Under the pieces are notes generated by a model that saw nothing but the letters and a program-made list of their open reading frames with translations, was not told the origin of the DNA and ran no database searches. The position numbers and the translations under genes were made by a program. A DNA stretch of 64,000 nt from assembly GCF_001428545.1 (NCBI RefSeq), contig NZ_LMHZ01000001.1:124961-188960 (forward strand), given 5' to 3'. Within the stretch, counting starts at the first letter, position 1. Every line of letters begins with the position of its first letter. Positions 42,416 through 50,728 of the stretch are shown piece after piece. This stretch comes from Noviherbaspirillum sp. Root189 (GTDB lineage: Bacteria > Pseudomonadota > Gammaproteobacteria > Burkholderiales > Burkholderiaceae_D).

Positions 42416-43561
42416 TTATATCGCTGTGATGGTATCCGGCGCGGAGCTTGGCGTGCTCTCGTCACCAAACAATCCGAGCTGAAGGAGTTCTTCTTCCTCG
42501 TTCAGGCGCACACCCACGCCCAGCAGCCGCACGGGACGTCGGCCGCGTTGCCAGGCCGTGTCGAGGAGCTTGCGGCATAAGCCAGGATCGAGAATGCTGC
42601 TGACACATTCGGCTGTCGTGCGCTGAAAATTCGCGAAACGAATTTTTACAAACAATTTATGCGTAGCGCGCTCGGCATTGGCGCGCCGGATGCGTTGTTC
42701 AAGTTTGGCAATCAGGTCATCGAGTTCGCGTTCACACGCCGCCAGGTCGGGCAGGTCGGTAACATAGGTTTCCTCGACACTGACCGACTTGCGTTCCTGG
42801 CTTGGACTGACCTGGCGTCGATCGACGCCACGGCAGAGGTTGTACAGGCTACCGCCGAACTTGCCGAAGTGATGCTGCAATTCGTTGATCGGCCATTGCC
42901 GCAGATCCGCGCAAGTGAATGCGCCGAGTTTCTTTAGCTTTGCCGCAGTCACTTTGCCGACGCCGAACAGTTTATCGACCGGCAGTGCTGCGACGAAGGC
43001 GTCGACCTCGTGCGGGCGCACCACGAACTGTCCATTCGGCTTGTTCCAGTCGCTCGCGATCTTGGCAATGAACTTGTTCGGCGCGATGCCGGCCGAGGCC
43101 GTGATGCCGACCGTGGCAGCGATACGGGTGCGGATTTCCTCGGCGATCAGCGTGGCGCTGTTGCGGCAGTGCGGTGAATCGGTGACGTCCAGATACGCCT
43201 CGTCGAGCGATAGCGGTTCGACCAGGTCGGTGTAGTCGCGATAGATCGCCAGAATCTGCTTCGATGCGGCGCGGTACTTGTCCATCGCTGGCGGCAGCAC
43301 GATCAGGTCAGGACAGCGCTGCAACGCCTGCGATGTCGCCATCGCCGAGCGCACGCCAAATTTTCGCGCTTCGTAATTGCAGGTCGCCACGACGCCGCGT
43401 TGATCGGGTCGTCCGCCGACCGCCAGCGGCCGTCCGCGCAGCGAAGGATCATCGCGCATTTCGACCGCTGCATAAAAGCAGTCGCAATCGCAGTGAATGA
43501 TTTTTCGGAGCGGCGCGTTCACGATTTGACGGTAGCAGCAAGGAAGGAAAGTGGACTCCAT
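42416..43561 (-). CDS. dinB: DNA polymerase IV (Y-family)
   Basis: Translesion polymerase of about 381 residues. Catalytic carboxylates are in [14 protein letters not shown] and SLDEAYLDV, the palm/thumb region has [23 protein letters not shown], and the helix-hairpin-helix is [17 protein letters not shown] perfect beta-clamp-binding motif QLGLF lies 15 residues from the C-terminus. Start ATG 43561 gives a 17-residue lead; a GTG at 43522 ([12 protein letters not shown]) would fit DinB better and is an alternative. No LexA box was recognised upstream by eye. Confidence 0.95.
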   Translation of the reverse strand: MESTFLPCCYRQIVNAPLRKIIHCDCDCFYAAVEMRDDPSLRGRPLAVGGRPDQRGVVATCNYEARKFGVRSAMATSQALQRCPDLIVLPPAMDKYRAASKQILAIYRDYTDLVEPLSLDEAYLDVTDSPHCRNSATLIAEEIRTRIAATVGITASAGIAPNKFIAKIASDWNKPNGQFVVRPHEVDAFVAALPVDKLFGVGKVTAAKLKKLGAFTCADLRQWPINELQHHFGKFGGSLYNLCRGVDRRQVSPSQERKSVSVEETYVTDLPDLAACERELDDLIAKLEQRIRRANAERATHKLFVKIRFANFQRTTAECVSSILDPGLCRKLLDTAWQRGRRPVRLLGVGVRLNEEEELLQLGLFGDESTPSSAPDTITAI

Positions 43562-43617
43562 TTTACGGTGGCCGTGCACGCTGCGCTTGCCTCGCTCATG
43601 CACATGCGTTGCGCAAA

Positions 43618-43647
43618 AAAAACGCCACCATGAATAGTGGCGTTTTT
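43618..43647 (-). terminator. terminator after paralogue B
   Basis: AAAAACGCCAC (43618-43628) pairs with GTGGCGTTTTT (43637-43647), loop CATGAATA, followed by more T on the minus strand. It lies 18 bp past the stop of the 43665 gene. Confidence 0.92.
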
Positions 43648-43664
43648 GCATCGGTGAGAAGGGA

Positions 43665-44201
43665 TTACTTGCCTGAAGTAGTACTCTCCTTCAGGAGTGC
43701 ATCGGCTTCCTTCTTATCAGTCTTGTACTGCTGCTTCGCGTCTTTCTTGCTTTGCTTGTACTCATCCTTTGCCTGCTTGCGTGCTTCACGGCGCTGCACA
43801 TACGGATCGGCGGATGCGCTGGAGCCCGACGTACCCGGCATCGCCGTTGTCGTGGTGCTTGCGCCAGCCGGCGCGATTGCGCTCGAAGTGGTACCAGTGG
43901 TGCCAGTGGTGCTACCGCTGGTGCCGCTCATGGTGCCGGATGCGGAAGTGCCGGTTGTAGAGCTGGAACCGCTGCTCGGGCTGGGTGTGCTGGCAGGAAC
44001 CGACATCGATGTGCCGCTACCGCCAGCCATGCCGGCATCGCTACCGGTACCGGAACCGGTCGCGCCAGTCGCGTTCTGTGCACGGACCGACGATGCCGCA
44101 GCGGCATTGCCGGTGTCTGTCGTTGTGGTCGTCTGTGCAGTGGCTAGATTAGCCAAGGCAAGGATTGCCGTGCCAAACAGGGCCTTGTGCAGTTTTGTCA
44201 T
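43665..44201 (-). CDS. Ser/Thr/Gly-rich secreted protein (paralogue B)
   Basis: 178-residue exported protein. The signal peptide ends ALANLATAQ. The middle is a long Ser/Thr/Gly/Ala low-complexity stretch, and the C-terminal ~50 residues form a charged helix (RREARKQAKDEYKQSKKDAK). It shares with the 37464 protein the block RAQNATGATGSGTGSDAGMA GG.GTSMSVP. The gene arrangement is also shared: signal peptide, block, low-complexity, lysine-rich segment, own terminator. Function unknown; the helix could bind nucleic acid or anionic cell-wall polymers. Confidence 0.7.
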   Translation of the reverse strand: MTKLHKALFGTAILALANLATAQTTTTTDTGNAAAASSVRAQNATGATGSGTGSDAGMAGGSGTSMSVPASTPSPSSGSSSTTGTSASGTMSGTSGSTTGTTGTTSSAIAPAGASTTTTAMPGTSGSSASADPYVQRREARKQAKDEYKQSKKDAKQQYKTDKKEADALLKESTTSGK

Positions 44202-44813
44202 GATGAATTCCTTTCAGTTTATTGAAGATCCAATGACGCCGTGTGCGTTGTCCCCTTGTATGCCATGTATGTCTTGTTGAGTCCCGGTAAGGTCGGATAG
44301 GACAAGTCGCGCTTCGGCTTCCGTTATGCAAGTGACAAGAAGCGAGAAACGAAAGTTCCGGTATATGCCTCGTGGAAATTGCATCGAAGCCCGCCGCGCC
44401 GATACAAAATCGAGACTTTTCGCGAATGAGTTGACTGTCCTGGCCTCGGCCTCAAGCGGTGTACGCCAGCTTGTTGGGGCATCCGGATTTTTGAATGGGA
44501 AACCTTCTGCGTTACAGTCATTTACAGTTTCGTTGCAGCGATATGAGGTGAGGTAAGGCCAGCTTCCACGGCATCCATGTCCCCACACCAGCAACGCGAC
44601 AATGACGCAGTAAGTTGGTATGCCGAACTTCCGCGCAGTACGTCCATGCGCAAAATTCCGATCGTGCGAAAAATCTACACGCTGCTTCTGCCCGGTACCG
44701 TCATTTCCGCGCCGGCACGTACGAGGCACGCTTATTGCAAACCCTGCCGTCCATATTGCGCATTCCGCATTGCGATTCTGCGCAACCGTTCACACGTTTT
44801 TCTGGAGCACATC
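44202..44813. other. long intergenic region
   Basis: About 610 bp between paralogue B and the acidic protein. Open frames exist on both strands but none has a ribosome-binding site or recognisable domain. Nothing else stands out beyond the promoter space for the two divergent genes. Confidence 0.5.
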
Positions 44814-45209
44814 ATGGCAGGCAGCACACTTGATCCTGACAATATTCCCGAACCGGACCGCTCCCTTGGGACCGGACACGATACCGCATCGCTCGGACCA
44901 AGCGATATCTCCGACAGCGGCAGTGACGTTCAACCCGGCCTGCACGGCATCGAGGAACTGGATATCGGCCTCGATAAGGGTACGAGCGAAGATCCGGACA
45001 GCCGCGTACTGCAAGTGGAAGGCGACTCAGATGCGGCCGGCACAGGCGAATACGCAAGCGCTGGACGGGACTCGGTGGAAACGGCCAGCGACATCGGTGT
45101 CGACCGTATCGACTATGTCAATCCTGAGGACGACCCGGACCTCGCAGACCTCGACATGCCTCCGCCGTCGGATCGTCAGGCGGATCGCCGGCAACCTCGA
45201 AAGCAATAG
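44814..45209 (+). CDS. acidic hypothetical protein
   Basis: 131-residue soluble, strongly acidic and probably disordered protein (LDPDNIPEPDRSLGTGHDT, then SDSGSDVQPGLHGIEELD). It ends with the basic tail RQADRRQPRKQ. ATG 44814 is chosen because GGAG lies 7 bp upstream; the frame is open for 79 more codons without one. It is 11 bp from the oxidoreductase gene and probably in one operon with it. Similar acidic proteins recur in Burkholderiales without known function. Confidence 0.7.
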   Translation: MAGSTLDPDNIPEPDRSLGTGHDTASLGPSDISDSGSDVQPGLHGIEELDIGLDKGTSEDPDSRVLQVEGDSDAAGTGEYASAGRDSVETASDIGVDRIDYVNPEDDPDLADLDMPPPSDRQADRRQPRKQ

Positions 45210-45220
45210 GGAGCGTATAT

Positions 45221-46126
45221 ATGCCTGATGCTCCCCTGCTCGACTGCCTGGTAATCGGAGGCGGTCCGGCCGGGCTTAGCGCGGCCATTTATCTCGGCCG
45301 ATATCGTCGCCGGATTATGGTTCTCGACAGTGGCGGTAGCCGTGCGTTGTGGATTCCGACTTCGCATAACTATCCCGGATTCGAAGGCGGCATCCATGGT
45401 CGCGACATCGTCGGGCGCCTGCAGGGACAGGCAAGCACGTATGGAGCGCAGATCGCCACCGCGGTCGTCGACCGGCTGGAACGGCTGCCGGACGGCAGCT
45501 TCAGCGCGCACTGCGGCGAGGAGCAATGGCAGGCGCGGACGGTGATCATCGCCACTGGCGTGCTCGACGTCGAGCCTGCCTTTCCCGACGTACGGCGTGC
45601 ACTGGCGGATGGCTCGGTGCGCTATTGCCCGATCTGCGATGGCTACGAATCGATTGGCAAGCGAGTGGCGGTAATCGGCCGTGGCAACGGAGGATTGAGC
45701 GAAGCGATCTTCGTTCGCCACTTCGCCGAAACGGTGACGCTGTTTTCCGTGACCGAACCGATCACGCTGACCGACGACGACAAGAAGCGGCTTTCAGGCG
45801 CCAAGGTGGATTATTCTCCGGCGCCGGTCACACGCCTGGCCTACGACGATGCGGGGCAGATGCAACTGTATCAGGGCGACGGTCCGCCACAACGCTTCGA
45901 CGTGGTCTATGTGGCACTCGGCACCATCGTCAACTCGGGTCTGGCACTGACGCTTGGCGCCGCAGCGGAGCCGAATGGCGAACTGATCGTGGATACGCAT
46001 CAGCAAACGACGGTCGATGGCTTGTATGCAGTGGGAGATATCGTTGCGGGGTTGAACCAGATTTCAGTCGGGATGGGACATGCCGCGATTGCAAGCACGG
46101 CAATCCATAACCGGCTACGGGGTTAA
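45221..46126 (+). CDS. FAD-dependent pyridine nucleotide-disulfide oxidoreductase (thioredoxin reductase-like)
   Basis: 301-residue two-domain flavoprotein. FAD motif LVIGGGPAGLSAAIYLGR (10-27), redox centre YCPICDGYE with C136/C139, NAD(P) motif VIGRGNGGLSEA, and FAD-closing motif GLYAVGDIVAG. Bacterial TrxB has CATC; CPIC with a following D suggests a ferredoxin/flavodoxin- or protein-specific variant rather than housekeeping TrxB. It pairs with the acidic protein upstream. The partner substrate is unknown. Confidence 0.87.
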   Translation: MPDAPLLDCLVIGGGPAGLSAAIYLGRYRRRIMVLDSGGSRALWIPTSHNYPGFEGGIHGRDIVGRLQGQASTYGAQIATAVVDRLERLPDGSFSAHCGEEQWQARTVIIATGVLDVEPAFPDVRRALADGSVRYCPICDGYESIGKRVAVIGRGNGGLSEAIFVRHFAETVTLFSVTEPITLTDDDKKRLSGAKVDYSPAPVTRLAYDDAGQMQLYQGDGPPQRFDVVYVALGTIVNSGLALTLGAAAEPNGELIVDTHQQTTVDGLYAVGDIVAGLNQISVGMGHAAIASTAIHNRLRG

Positions 46127-46185
46127 TCTACCAGCGCACGCTGTCAACGCGGAGTGGTGCACAACGCCAATCCCGCCGCGTAGAT

Positions 46186-46608
46186 CTACAGGTCCCCTTC
46201 CGAAATCAGCAGATCGGTCAGAAGGACTTCGCGTACCTTGCCGTGGCCGAGGGCGTCATTGCCCGCGTCACGCAGGCTTTCCTGCATCGCGACAATGCCG
46301 GCTTCGGAGCGTAACTTCTTCGGATCCGCTTCCATCAGTGCGCGCTTCATCACATGTTCGAACGCCTGCTGGTTCCTCGAAGCCCAGTTGGCATCCTCGC
46401 CGCTAGTCCTGATCGCGATTCCTGCGCGGATAGAGTGACCGTCGCGGCTGATGGCAATGCTCGGCAAGCTCAGGTAATTGGTTTGTGTGCGGAGCTTTTT
46501 TGCGTACTGCAAATACAGCCATACGCCGCCGAAGCTCAGCAATAGAATGAGCAGCGCGATGCCGATGGTGAGAACAAGCTGACGGTCTTTGGCGGGGGCG
46601 TGAGGCAT
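46186..46608 (-). CDS. FliL-like membrane protein
   Basis: 140-residue protein with one N-terminal transmembrane helix (VLTIGIALLILLLSFGGVWLY) and a periplasmic domain ending KVREVLLTDLLISEGDL, which matches the C-terminal (V.EVYFTEFVVQ) pattern of the FliL family. FliL links stator and basal body in flagella. No flagellar genes are near, so this is an orphan FliL-like protein whose motility role is unproven. ATG 46608 is chosen; a GTG at 46638 would add 10 residues. Confidence 0.72.
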   Translation of the reverse strand: MPHAPAKDRQLVLTIGIALLILLLSFGGVWLYLQYAKKLRTQTNYLSLPSIAISRDGHSIRAGIAIRTSGEDANWASRNQQAFEHVMKRALMEADPKKLRSEAGIVAMQESLRDAGNDALGHGKVREVLLTDLLISEGDL

Positions 46609-46862
46609 GGCAATAATGTACAGCGGGGGGAATGACACCGGATGTCGGAAACAGGAAGTCCATTCTACCTGCAGCGACGACGATCTCTATCCGCAAGTAA
46701 GTAAGCTGTAAGCAGTCGGCAACACAATCAGTCCACCGAATGACGTCTCGCTGTTACTCCTTGCATAGTTGGCATTGCTGCATGCGCAACGTTGGCGGCA
46801 GCCTTCGGACGGCCCTCGACAGTCCCGGCGAATTACGCCATACCTTTGAATGGGAGCAGACC

Positions 46863-47078
46863 ATGACACCGGAAGAAATCGTGAGCGCCGTGACAACACA
46901 AAATCACCTCATCCTTACCGACACCGGCGTGACAAACTTCACTAGGGAAAATGTGTTGGAACTGATGAATGTCGCAGCGATGCAGGGCTTTCGCTATGGC
47001 AGCGAAAGTGCGCTGTCGGTCGTCAAGGGCAAGCTCTATCTGAAACATCTGCGTGAAAGTACAGCCGGCGTCGTGTAG
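46863..47078 (+). CDS. small hypothetical protein
   Basis: 71-residue soluble protein (MTPEEIVSAVTTQNHLILTD...) with GGGAG 8 bp before the ATG. It is predicted alpha/beta with no recognised motif. It is convergent with the slyX-DUF2288 pair, 28 bp apart. Confidence 0.6.
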   Translation: MTPEEIVSAVTTQNHLILTDTGVTNFTRENVLELMNVAAMQGFRYGSESALSVVKGKLYLKHLRESTAGVV

Positions 47079-47106
47079 AGCCAGCACCTGCCACATCTTA
47101 TAAGTT

Positions 47107-47415
47107 TCAGTGCATCTTCTGGCGCTGCACCAGGATCCATGGCTTGACGACGACGGTCCACAACTCGGCATCGGATTCCAGCCAGGTCTGCGCCTGCGTA
47201 TCGCTCACTTTGGCGACGCGCCCCTCGCTCATCCATTGCTGTACTGCCTGCTTGTCGTCGCTGGCGATGCATACCGCGACATCAACCAGATCCAGTTCGT
47301 CGCTGACGGAAATCATCGCGCCGGATGCAAAAAATCGCTGCAGTTCTGTCCATTGCATGCGTGCGGTTTCGCCATTGATCTTGGCGCGCAGAAGTTCGGT
47401 ATTCTTGTCTGTCAT
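47107..47415 (-). CDS. DUF2288-family protein
   Basis: 102-residue protein. LLRAKINGETARMQWTELQRFFASGA is the diagnostic N-terminal block (family: LRAKLN.ETA...W.EL.R.FA.G), given here with the first 20 residues LLRAKINGETARMQWTELQR. The C-terminal WTVVVKPWILVQ is also typical. ATG 47415 follows the slyX stop by one base, so it is coupled to slyX. An ATG 24 bp upstream (47439) lies inside slyX. Function unknown. Confidence 0.82.
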   Translation of the reverse strand: MTDKNTELLRAKINGETARMQWTELQRFFASGAMISVSDELDLVDVAVCIASDDKQAVQQWMSEGRVAKVSDTQAQTWLESDAELWTVVVKPWILVQRQKMH

Positions 47416-47416
47416 G

Positions 47417-47626
47417 TCAATAATGCGGAGGTTTTTCATGGGCGGGCGCCGCATCGCTTGCGGCTTCGCGAATTTCCTTGATGTGACGAACCAGCGCCGC
47501 ACATAACGCCTCCAGTTCATCGATCTTTTTTTGCTGCTGGTAGACCGTGCGATTCAAGGTATCGACCAGATCTTCCTGTCGTGCGATCTTGATCTCGATA
47601 TCGACCAGACGTTCTTCGTTCGTCAT
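47417..47626 (-). CDS. slyX: SlyX family protein
   Basis: 69-residue coiled-coil protein. EERLVDIEIKIARQEDLVDT followed by LNRTVYQQQKKIDELE is the heptad-rich SlyX sequence, and the end APAHEKPPHY matches the conserved PPHY C-terminus. ATG 47626 has AAAGG before it; the frame upstream is unrelated. Cytoplasmic; role unclear in the family (adjacent to slyD in enterics). Here it pairs with DUF2288. Confidence 0.9.
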   Translation of the reverse strand: MTNEERLVDIEIKIARQEDLVDTLNRTVYQQQKKIDELEALCAALVRHIKEIREAASDAAPAHEKPPHY

Positions 47627-47719
47627 TGGTGTGCCTTTCAATAAGGAGGTCGGATTGTAGTGCGGAACGGCGCCAAGGGGAATCGCCCCGCTTATCGCTT
47701 GCTGCCTGTTACTCACTGC

Positions 47720-48403
47720 TTAGCGTGCGACCCAGCCGCCGCAGACCGGGAACACTTGTCCGACAAAGCAATTGGCGGCACCGCTGCACAGGTACGCGGC
47801 GAACATCGCATCCTCGCGTTCGCCCACCAGCCGGCCGAGCGGTACTTCGCGTTTTAATCTTTCCTGAAAAGCGGGATTGGCTTGTACCTCCGGCGGAAAA
47901 TACGTCGGGTTCTCGACGAAGTTCTGAGCGATGGCGTTGACTTGCACATTGTGTGCGGCGGCCTCCACGCCGACCGACTGAATATAAGCAATCTGTGCGC
48001 CGCGTGCCGCACTGTAAGTAGAGGTACGCTTCATGCCGCGCAACGCCGAAGCACTTCCCATCAACAGAATCTTGCCGGACTTGCGCTGCATCATCTGCGG
48101 CAGCGTGGCGCGTACCAGACGTTGCAAGGGATCAACCATATGCGCGAAAGCATTGCGCCACTCATCGTCGCTGACCTGAATCACTGGCGTTGATGGAGCG
48201 GGAATTGCCAGGTTGGCGACCAGCACATCAATATGCCCGGCCGCGCGCACAATGGCTTCCGGTAACTCCGGATCGGTCAATGGGCGCGCATCGGCGATGA
48301 CCTCGGCACCCAGTTCGGTCAGCACGTCGCAGAGTACGGGGCCCATAAACGTTTCGGATTGGGTGACGAGGATGCGCTTGCCGTGCAGATCGAGTGCTGT
48401 CAT
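47720..48403 (-). CDS. halohydrin dehalogenase-like SDR-fold protein
   Basis: 227-residue protein with SDR fold but both halohydrin dehalogenase signatures. The NAD(P) glycine loop is replaced by T-X4-F-X-G (T14..F19-M-G21, TQSETFMG), and the catalytic set is S117-X12-Y130-X3-R134 (GSASA...TYSAAR), with Arg in place of the SDR lysine. Downstream NAIAQNFVENPTYFP and VPLGRL match the halide-pocket side of HheA-G enzymes. Such enzymes convert vicinal haloalcohols to epoxides and also open epoxides with azide, cyanide or nitrite. ATG 48403 has GGAGA upstream. No haloalkane-degradation genes are nearby; substrate unknown. Confidence 0.85.
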   Translation of the reverse strand: MTALDLHGKRILVTQSETFMGPVLCDVLTELGAEVIADARPLTDPELPEAIVRAAGHIDVLVANLAIPAPSTPVIQVSDDEWRNAFAHMVDPLQRLVRATLPQMMQRKSGKILLMGSASALRGMKRTSTYSAARGAQIAYIQSVGVEAAAHNVQVNAIAQNFVENPTYFPPEVQANPAFQERLKREVPLGRLVGEREDAMFAAYLCSGAANCFVGQVFPVCGGWVAR

Positions 48404-48898
48404 GGAGGTCTCCGGATTGACGGTAGTTTCAAGAAATAAGATTACCGGGCAGTGCACCTTGCCATGCGTCACGCCCGATACCATCATTATTTTACGACTG
48501 CTCCGGAAACGGCACAGAAACTAGATCGCATTGCCTGGTGAACTCCACCTTCCGCACATTCCTGCGGTGACAGCGCATGCGAGAAACAGACAGCGGGAAG
48601 AAACAGCATTGCTGCGATACCCATCGCATGCCCCGCGCAGGTAAGGAAACCTTTGTCGGCGTGGCCGGGTCTGTGTTGAAACAAGCGATTCTGCGCACGC
48701 CTTCATGGTTCATCTCCTTCACGAAGCAGATAAATCCTTGGACTGACAGGCCGGCGCGAGATTCCTGGCAGGTGAATAGCTACGTTGCAGTTGCTCAAGC
48801 ATCGGATCGGCATCGGTATCGGCATCGGCAGCAACGCGACTGCAGTATCATGATCGTGTGCGCCCCTTGCCGGCGGCGCAATCCACCAAAGGTCAGCC
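48404..48898. other. long intergenic region with possible short secreted peptide
   Basis: About 495 bp. A minus-strand frame (48487-48684, 65 codons, or from Met at 48624) would encode a signal-peptide-like segment GIAAMLFLPAVCFSHA followed by a two-cysteine tail (SPQECAEGG..SSFCAVSG). No ribosome-binding site is convincing, so it is not called as a gene. Nothing else is seen. Confidence 0.4.
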
Positions 48899-49165
48899 AT
48901 GAGATCAACGAAAGCCAGTGCGGCCATTGCCCGGCTCAACACACGCGATACGGCCTACCGCTATTCGCTCGGCATCAATGCGGCAGGATTGTTTTATCTG
49001 CTGCGCGCCGAACCGGGTGCGCGCGCGGAAAAGGTTAGCGCCGATTTGCCGCTCGATGAGTTCGTGCAACTTGTCAACGCAACCGGACCGCAAAAGAAGG
49101 TGAAGATGAGCAAGTACGATGTCGCGTTCGAAAAGCAGCTCGGCAAGCCGAACACGCAGGAATAA
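48899..49165 (+). CDS. small hypothetical protein
   Basis: 88-residue basic soluble protein (MRSTKASAAIARLNTRDTAY...). It has no recognised domain. The middle segment RYSLGINAAGLFYLLRAEPGARAEKV (first part RYSLGINAAGLFYLLRAE) may form a short beta-hairpin followed by a helix, and the end is Lys-rich. It is followed by a hairpin terminator at 49175, which supports expression as a unit. Confidence 0.6.
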   Translation: MRSTKASAAIARLNTRDTAYRYSLGINAAGLFYLLRAEPGARAEKVSADLPLDEFVQLVNATGPQKKVKMSKYDVAFEKQLGKPNTQE

Positions 49166-49174
49166 GAAATAAGT

Positions 49175-49195
49175 AAGGCGTCACATGGACGCCTT
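49175..49195 (+). terminator. terminator after small hypothetical gene
   Basis: AAGGCGTC (49175-49182), loop ACATG, GACGCCTT (49188-49195), then TGTT. It lies 10 bp past the 49165 stop. Confidence 0.75.
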
Positions 49196-49246
49196 TGTTC
49201 AAGCAGCACTGGACGCTGCGGGATGCGGACGTCGGTCCGCTATCGC

Positions 49247-50257
49247 TTAAAACTTGTGGCGAACGCCGACGTTGAAGACCGACGGATCGCGTCCTGCGCT
49301 TGCCGCACCATTCAATGTCGCAAGACCGTCATTGCGGGTCTTGCCGATCGATGTGTACAGGTTGGTGCGCTTGGACAGATTGTGCGTATAGCCAAGTGCC
49401 CACAGGTTGGTATCGCGGTTGTTGACCAGGTCGTCGCTGCGGCGAATGTAGGAAGCGAGGATGGTACCGGCACCACCTATGGGTGCGCTCAGGCCGACGA
49501 GAAGGTCGTTGCTGTCGGCTGTGGCGACGCCGGCTGCAGTGTTGTTCTTGTTCCAGGCATAGGCAAGATGCGCCTTTGCAACACCGAAGTTGTAAGTGCC
49601 GCCGAGCAGCGTCGTCTTGGCATCGCCGGTATCAACGGCGCCGGTAGCGAGATTCTGCTTGTGATACGCGAGCAGGACATTGATTGGCCCTGCAACGTAA
49701 CCGCCGGAAGCGCCGATCTGGCTTCCGGTCGAGTTGCTGCCAGCGACTTCACCGAAGCTATAGGCTAGCTGGCCAGTAAAGCCGCCGAAGGTTGGCGTGG
49801 TGTAGTTGATGGTGTTGTCGGCACGGTCGCCATACACGTTGAATACGAACGATGCGTTGCCGGCGAGGCCGAGGTTGAACGGGTCGAGCGTATCGAGGGC
49901 TGCGCGAATCGGGTTGTACTGACGACCCAGCTTGACCGCACCGAAACCACCCTGCAGACCGACAAAGGCCTGGCGACCGAACAGGCGTCCACCCTGGCCC
50001 TGCGTACCGTTATCGATGCTAAAACCATTTTCGAGCAGGAAGATCGCATTCAGGCCGCCACCGAGATCTTCGGTGCCGCGAAAGCCGATGCGGCTGCCGG
50101 ACTGGATGCCGCTGTCGAGCGATGTGGTTTTCGCCACGCCGTTGTTGCTACGGCTGATACCGGCGTCGGCGATACCGTAAATGGTGACATTGGTCTGGGC
50201 AATTGCGGTGCCGGCAACGGTGCCGAGCATGGCCAGTGCGATGAGCGATTTTTTCAT
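49247..50257 (-). CDS. general outer-membrane porin (Gram-negative porin family)
   Basis: 336-residue trimeric-porin-type barrel. Signal peptide MKKSLIALAMLGTVAGTAIA, then the mature start QTNVTIYGIADAGISRSNN typical of Burkholderiales OmpC/Omp32-like porins. A constriction-loop region has YGDRADNTINY, and the sequence ends with the outer-membrane signature VFNVGVRHKF (terminal Phe). ATG 50257 is chosen at the signal peptide. It allows diffusion of small hydrophilic, usually anionic, solutes. It is monocistronic, with a 470-bp upstream region. Confidence 0.95.
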   Translation of the reverse strand: MKKSLIALAMLGTVAGTAIAQTNVTIYGIADAGISRSNNGVAKTTSLDSGIQSGSRIGFRGTEDLGGGLNAIFLLENGFSIDNGTQGQGGRLFGRQAFVGLQGGFGAVKLGRQYNPIRAALDTLDPFNLGLAGNASFVFNVYGDRADNTINYTTPTFGGFTGQLAYSFGEVAGSNSTGSQIGASGGYVAGPINVLLAYHKQNLATGAVDTGDAKTTLLGGTYNFGVAKAHLAYAWNKNNTAAGVATADSNDLLVGLSAPIGGAGTILASYIRRSDDLVNNRDTNLWALGYTHNLSKRTNLYTSIGKTRNDGLATLNGAASAGRDPSVFNVGVRHKF

Positions 50258-50728
50258 TTTTAATCCCTGGTTGATGAATCGAAAGCGAGTGCACGCCGTC
50301 CAACCGTAACGGTTGTCCTGCAGAGTCCGGCCGCACTGTAGCACCGCAACTGCGTAAATCCAACGAAGGTTTCCGCTTATGTTTATGCGTCGGCGATGGT
50401 GATCGATAGATCATCGGCAGACATCGTCAAAAGCAATCAGTGCTGCTGTGCGCCATCGGCAATGCGAAGCGAAGCAATCAGCCGGGATTGTGCCGAAGGT
50501 AGATGACACGTTGATGACATGTCATGCAGGTGTATCGATATTGCGACAAAGAAGTCACGATGCTGGTCGACACAATACAAGCGTCGAATAAAAAAACGCC
50601 TGCATATCAAATGCCAGGGAAAACCAGGCAAACGATACACAGGCGAAGTCAAACCTTGGGGATAGGAGACAACGTCATCTTGACAGCGCTTTATGACGCA
50701 GCCATGACAGTAATACCTATCCAATGCG
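50258..50728. other. intergenic region between porin and rep helicase
   Basis: 470 bp holding the porin promoter/leader. A perfect 12-bp palindrome ATGACATGTCAT (50514-50525) may be an operator. The terminator of the helicase gene (50591-50645) is listed separately. No gene is seen. Confidence 0.6.
50591..50645 (-). terminator. branched terminator after rep helicase gene
   Basis: On the minus strand CGCCTG (50640-50645) pairs with CAGGCG (50597-50602) enclosing a second stem TGCC/GGCA, followed by seven T. It lies 84 bp past the helicase stop. Confidence 0.7.

Noticed and set aside
44214-44729. 171-codon minus-strand frame
   Set aside because: No ribosome-binding site or recognisable sequence; it lies in the gap between two better supported genes.
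48487-48684. Small cysteine-containing secreted peptide
   Set aside because: Signal-like sequence is suggestive, but there is no ribosome-binding site and overlapping frames are equally open.
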